Assembly (NCBI RefSeq): GCF_017876795.1
Contig: NZ_JAGIOR010000002.1
Coordinates: 372,001-436,000 of the forward strand
DNA length: 64,000 nucleotides
Reading direction: 5' to 3'
Source of the DNA: Rhizobium leguminosarum
GTDB lineage: Bacteria; Pseudomonadota; Alphaproteobacteria; Rhizobiales; Rhizobiaceae
Shown: in pieces, positions 61,269 through 64,000 of the stretch
Layout: every line of letters starts with the position of its first letter
How positions within the stretch are numbered: the stretch's first letter is position 1
Notes under the pieces: model-generated
Databases searched by the model: none
Seen by the model: the letters and a program-made list of their open reading frames with translations, nothing else
Told to the model about the DNA's origin: nothing
Made by a program: the position numbers and the translations under genes

Positions 61269-61940
61269 ATGCCCCCAGAGAAGAAGGACCGTTCGTCTGT
61301 TGCGCTGGAACAGCGCGACAAAAGCGCCGACCAGCGCATGTTCTCACCTTCCGTTGCGCGAAATTCCGCGCCGATCCTCGCGGTCCTAAAACGTGTCCTT
61401 CCAACACGTGGCGCCGTGCTGGAGATTGGATGCGGGACCGGCGAGCACGCCGTGTGTTTTGCGGGAGCAATGCCCAACCTCACCTGGCAGCCGAGCGATC
61501 CGGATGCCGACGCCCGCACCAGCACGTCTAGCTGGATCAAATTCGCAGGGCTGAAGAATGTGCTGGCACCGCGGGATATTGATGTGTGCTCAGGACAATG
61601 GGGCGTCGAACAAACGGGGCATTTTGACGCCATCGTGTCGATCAATATGATCCATATCGCGCCATGGGCGGCAAGCCTAGGATTGTTCGCAGGAGCTGGC
61701 CGGTTGCTTCACGCTGGTGGGCTTCTTCTTCTCTACGGCCCATTTATGCGCGACGGGGCACACAACGCCCCCTCGAACGCTGCTTTCGACGCGGCTCTAA
61801 AGGAGCGCAACCCATCCTGGGGTGTACGTGATATCGCTGATCTTGAACAAGTGGGTGAGGCCGCTGGACTTAATCTCCGCGAGACGATCGAGATGCCTAC
61901 CAACAATATGTTGCTGGTCTTCTCCAGCGGTAGTGCCTGA
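61269..61940 (+). CDS. DUF938 SAM-dependent methyltransferase-like protein
   Basis: 223 residues from the ATG at 61269. The frame is open to 61140 but that part is not protein-like. The DUF938 pattern is RMFSPSVARNSAPILAVLKR then GAVLEIGCGTGEHAVCFAGA (SAM-binding motif I), MPNLTWQPSDPDADARTSTS, INMIHIAPWAASLGLFAGAG, LYGPFMRDGAHNAPSNAAFD and MPTNNMLLVF near the end. The substrate of the family is unknown. The neighbouring gene is a molybdoenzyme. No operon link is clear. Confidence 0.88.
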   Translation: MPPEKKDRSSVALEQRDKSADQRMFSPSVARNSAPILAVLKRVLPTRGAVLEIGCGTGEHAVCFAGAMPNLTWQPSDPDADARTSTSSWIKFAGLKNVLAPRDIDVCSGQWGVEQTGHFDAIVSINMIHIAPWAASLGLFAGAGRLLHAGGLLLLYGPFMRDGAHNAPSNAAFDAALKERNPSWGVRDIADLEQVGEAAGLNLRETIEMPTNNMLLVFSSGSA

Positions 61941-62038
61941 ACGACAAGCGGGCGCGAAAGAGACGTGGGCCTGTAGCAGCATTCGGGCCCTTTGCTGCCG
62001 TTCGAGGCCGATCCGAGGAACGTGCGGTATGTGCTAGA

Positions 62039-63259
62039 ATGCGGCCGAAGGCGGAACGCGACAGACGCACTGCGAGGGGCGGTGTGATCGAACCGGAATT
62101 CGCGCGACCGAGTGCCAACGTTGTGCTCTTGGAAGGGGAGACGAGGACGATGCCGACACCAGAGCGACCCAGTCTAATAGTTCGACAGAAATCCCCACAG
62201 AACATCGAGTTTCCGTTTGCGTCGCTCTCCGATTGGCTGATCCCAACCGAGCTGTTCTTCGTGCGAAACCATTTCCCGTCGCCGGACCTCGATGCGCGAG
62301 ACTGGAGATTGCGCGTTGGCGGGGCGGTGGAGCGGCCGATCGAACTTGACCTCGACAGCATCGAGGCGATGCGGAGCACGACATTCACCGCCGTCGTCGA
62401 GTGCGCAGGGAACGGGCGCGTCTACTATGTGCCGCCGAAGGAGGGGTTGCAGTGGCAGAACGGAGCCGTCGGCAACGCCGCGTGGACAGGTGTTCTTCTA
62501 CGCGAGATTTTGGAAATGGCGGGCGTTAAGCGAACCGCACGTGAGGTTCTGCTCGTAGGTGCCGACAGCGGCGTCGTCGACACGAACAAGAAAACGGCTT
62601 CTCCCGGCTCCATCTCTTTTGCGCGCAGTTTACCGCTTGAGAAGGCCATCGCTGACAGCACGATCCTTGCCTATTCGATGAACGAGGAGCCGTTGACGCG
62701 CGATCACGGCTACCCGCTACGCGCGGTGGTGGGTGGCTGGTTCGGCATGGCTTGGGTCAAGTGGATCACGCATATCACGGTTGTGGAGCAACCGTTCCTT
62801 GGGTACTGGCAGGCGCGCGACTATTTCCGTTGGGAGCGCAGCCTCGGGGAGCCCAGGCTGGTCCCCCTTGCGGAGATGGAGGTCAAAGCGCAGATCGCGC
62901 GTCCCGTGCAGGGGGCGCGTCTCATCGCCGGCCAACCGTACCGGATTTTCGGAGCCGCCTGGAGCGGAGAGGCCGTTATCCGGCAGGTGCAGGTCTGCAC
63001 CGGAGATGGCAGGGGCTGGCGCGAGGGAAGGCTCCTCGAAACAGAACGTCCCTTTGCATGGCGCTTGTGGGAGTACATGTGGACCCCTGAAAAAGTGGGG
63101 CGATATACACTGCGATGTCGCGCGACCGATGCGGCGGGGTGCGTGCAGCCCGACCTCCCGCGTTCCGACTGCGAGAGCTACGCGGCCAATTGGATCGTTC
63201 CGGTGGAGGTTACGGTCGTTCCGGAGCCGCAGACGTACGAGGAGGAATTCGTGATCTAA
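62039..63259 (+). CDS. Molybdopterin oxidoreductase, sulfite oxidase type
   Basis: 406 residues from the ATG at 62039; an internal ATG at residue 38 is possible. The Mo domain has TELFFVRNHFPSPDLDARDW, the Mo-ligating Cys in AVVECAGNGRVYYVPPKEG, WTGVLLREILEMAG, LAYSMNEEPLTRDHGYPLRA then VVGGWFGMAWVKWI. The C-terminal immunoglobulin-like dimer domain ends WRLWEYMWTPEKVGRYTLRC. No haem domain or Tat signal is seen, unlike the Tat-linked enzyme at 8613-9389. The substrate is probably sulfite or a related oxyanion. Confidence 0.9.
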   Translation: MRPKAERDRRTARGGVIEPEFARPSANVVLLEGETRTMPTPERPSLIVRQKSPQNIEFPFASLSDWLIPTELFFVRNHFPSPDLDARDWRLRVGGAVERPIELDLDSIEAMRSTTFTAVVECAGNGRVYYVPPKEGLQWQNGAVGNAAWTGVLLREILEMAGVKRTAREVLLVGADSGVVDTNKKTASPGSISFARSLPLEKAIADSTILAYSMNEEPLTRDHGYPLRAVVGGWFGMAWVKWITHITVVEQPFLGYWQARDYFRWERSLGEPRLVPLAEMEVKAQIARPVQGARLIAGQPYRIFGAAWSGEAVIRQVQVCTGDGRGWREGRLLETERPFAWRLWEYMWTPEKVGRYTLRCRATDAAGCVQPDLPRSDCESYAANWIVPVEVTVVPEPQTYEEEFVI

Positions 63260-63502
63260 TCACCCGCATGGGGCGGAATGGCGGCTTTTGGCGCACTGCG
63301 ACCCGCGTTGTCACTGCGTCATGTCCGCTTTGCAGCAACAGCTACCTGTGGCTCGATGACCATTATGGGGGCGCGTTCCCGCCGGACATTCACCCTTAAT
63401 CCAAATGTGCCGAATGCTCACCTTGATCAGTTGAGCTCGCTGGCTGATCACATCCAGGTAGAGTGTCTTCTCACCGTATTGAAGGCCGTGATAAATGGGC
63501 CT

Positions 63503-64000
63503 ATGGGCATCAAGAACTATCTAATCGAAGGCGGCTCGGGTACTGGAAAGACGTCTGTCGCTACCGAACTGGAGCGGCGGGGCTACCATGTCGTCCATGG
63601 TGACCGCGTTTTGGCCTATGTCTGCGACCCCGAGACAGGCCAGGCGCTCGCGGGACCACCCGAAGGGGCAGACCACATCGCTTGGGGATACGCTCACTGG
63701 ATCTGGCCTGTCGACAAGGTCCGAGCTATAGCTGCCGACACCACCCATGCTGCCACGTTCTTTTGTGGCGGTTCGCGCAATTTCCACAAATTCCTGGACC
63801 TGTTCGATAAGATTTTCGTGCTCGACATCGACGTTGAGACGTTGAACCGACGACTGGATGGGCGGCCGAATGAGCCGGGCTTCGAGCCGGCCGAGCGGGC
63901 TCTGGTGCTCCGCTACCATCGTAGCCGGGAGTATCTTCCTGCCGGCAATAATATCGACACGGCGAATACCGTCCCAGGCGTCGTCGACGATATCCTGGCT
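63503..64000 (+). CDS. P-loop nucleotide kinase/AAA-type protein (partial, runs off the right edge)
   Basis: From the ATG at 63503: MGIKNYLIEGGSGTGKTSVA contains the Walker A motif (GGSGTGKTS). It continues with ERRGYHVVHGDRVLAYV, FCGGSRNFHKFLDLFDKIFV and LDIDVETLNRRL with the lid-like DGRPNEPGFEPAE segment. It resembles small nucleoside, gluconate or shikimate kinase-like proteins of the AAA_17/18 group. 166 residues are visible and the C-terminus is missing. The substrate is unknown. Confidence 0.8.
   Translation, partial: MGIKNYLIEGGSGTGKTSVATELERRGYHVVHGDRVLAYVCDPETGQALAGPPEGADHIAWGYAHWIWPVDKVRAIAADTTHAATFFCGGSRNFHKFLDLFDKIFVLDIDVETLNRRLDGRPNEPGFEPAERALVLRYHRSREYLPAGNNIDTANTVPGVVDDILA

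Noticed and set aside
1..64000. Search by eye for CRISPR arrays, tRNA or rRNA genes and a replication origin
   Set aside because: No regularly spaced short repeats, no cloverleaf with a T-psi-C-like GTTCRANNC context between genes, no repABC or dnaA-box cluster were found. A covariance or profile search could still find a degenerate one.

Overview
The window looks like an accessory or plasmid-like stretch of a Rhizobium-group alphaproteobacterium. The evidence is GC-rich coding with typical rhizobial gene families, a paired-palindrome intergenic repeat of RIME type (7624-7718), an NrsF/ECF sigma pair, an acyl-homoserine-lactone synthase, and TRAP and peptide-type ABC transport. I saw no rRNA or tRNA genes, replication genes or CRISPR array. 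Species is not assignable from what I can see.

Layout. 1-3231: FCD-GntR regulator, peptide-class substrate-binding protein and permease (one minus-strand operon, running off the left edge). 3285-5795: remnant of a phosphopantetheinyl transferase and a frameshifted chemotaxis receptor. 5959-9389: ECF sigma factor with its NrsF-type anti-sigma, two matching ECF promoters (divergent), a MXKDX-repeat secreted protein, and a cytochrome b plus molybdopterin oxidoreductase pair. 9641-14488: GntR, TRAP transporter (P, Q, M) and an L-idonate-5-dehydrogenase-like enzyme. 14510-18675: GntR, DapA-family aldolase and FAD oxidoreductase, with an IS630 element inserted exactly in the gntR stop codon. 18924-22663: diguanylate cyclase, HWE histidine kinase and a secreted hypothetical protein.

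The most notable feature is 23069-35488. A 12.4-kb block is bounded by 101-bp identical direct repeats, both being the 3' end of an Lrp/AsnC gene. The intact lrp lies at the right boundary and a 3'-terminal stub at the left. Between them lie eight co-directional metabolic genes: GH15 glucoamylase-like, GMC/FAD sugar dehydrogenase with a probable 3Fe-4S motif, VioB-like ferritin-fold protein, FAD-SLDH small subunit, two TIM-barrel sugar isomerase/epimerases, an MBL hydrolase and a pyruvate decarboxylase-like enzyme. A small XRE regulator and a LuxI/LuxR quorum-sensing pair follow. I read this as a genomic island carrying a cytosolic oxidative glycoside pathway linked to quorum sensing. This is inference.

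To the right: the D-alanine module (lrp, alr, dadA), AraC, beta-alanine-type aminotransferase with a PuuR-like regulator, a pyrroline-5-carboxylate reductase-like enzyme and an Ldh-family reductase whose second codon appears to be a stop (35373-44174). Next come an orphan tadG/E/E-like pilin operon (44587-47052), LysR/DoxX (47240-48718), an ECF sigma/cupredoxin/DUF4142 operon (49264-50855), and ALDH/AraC (52430-55014).

55256-60763 is a mobile-element nest. A frameshifted tyrosine recombinase and an IS91-family transposase gene are followed by a recombinase-in-trio (RIT) element inserted into the transposase zinc-finger region, with 40-bp perfect terminal inverted repeats and a 5-bp target repeat. 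The right end has a DUF938 methyltransferase, a sulfite-oxidase-like enzyme and a P-loop kinase cut by the window edge.
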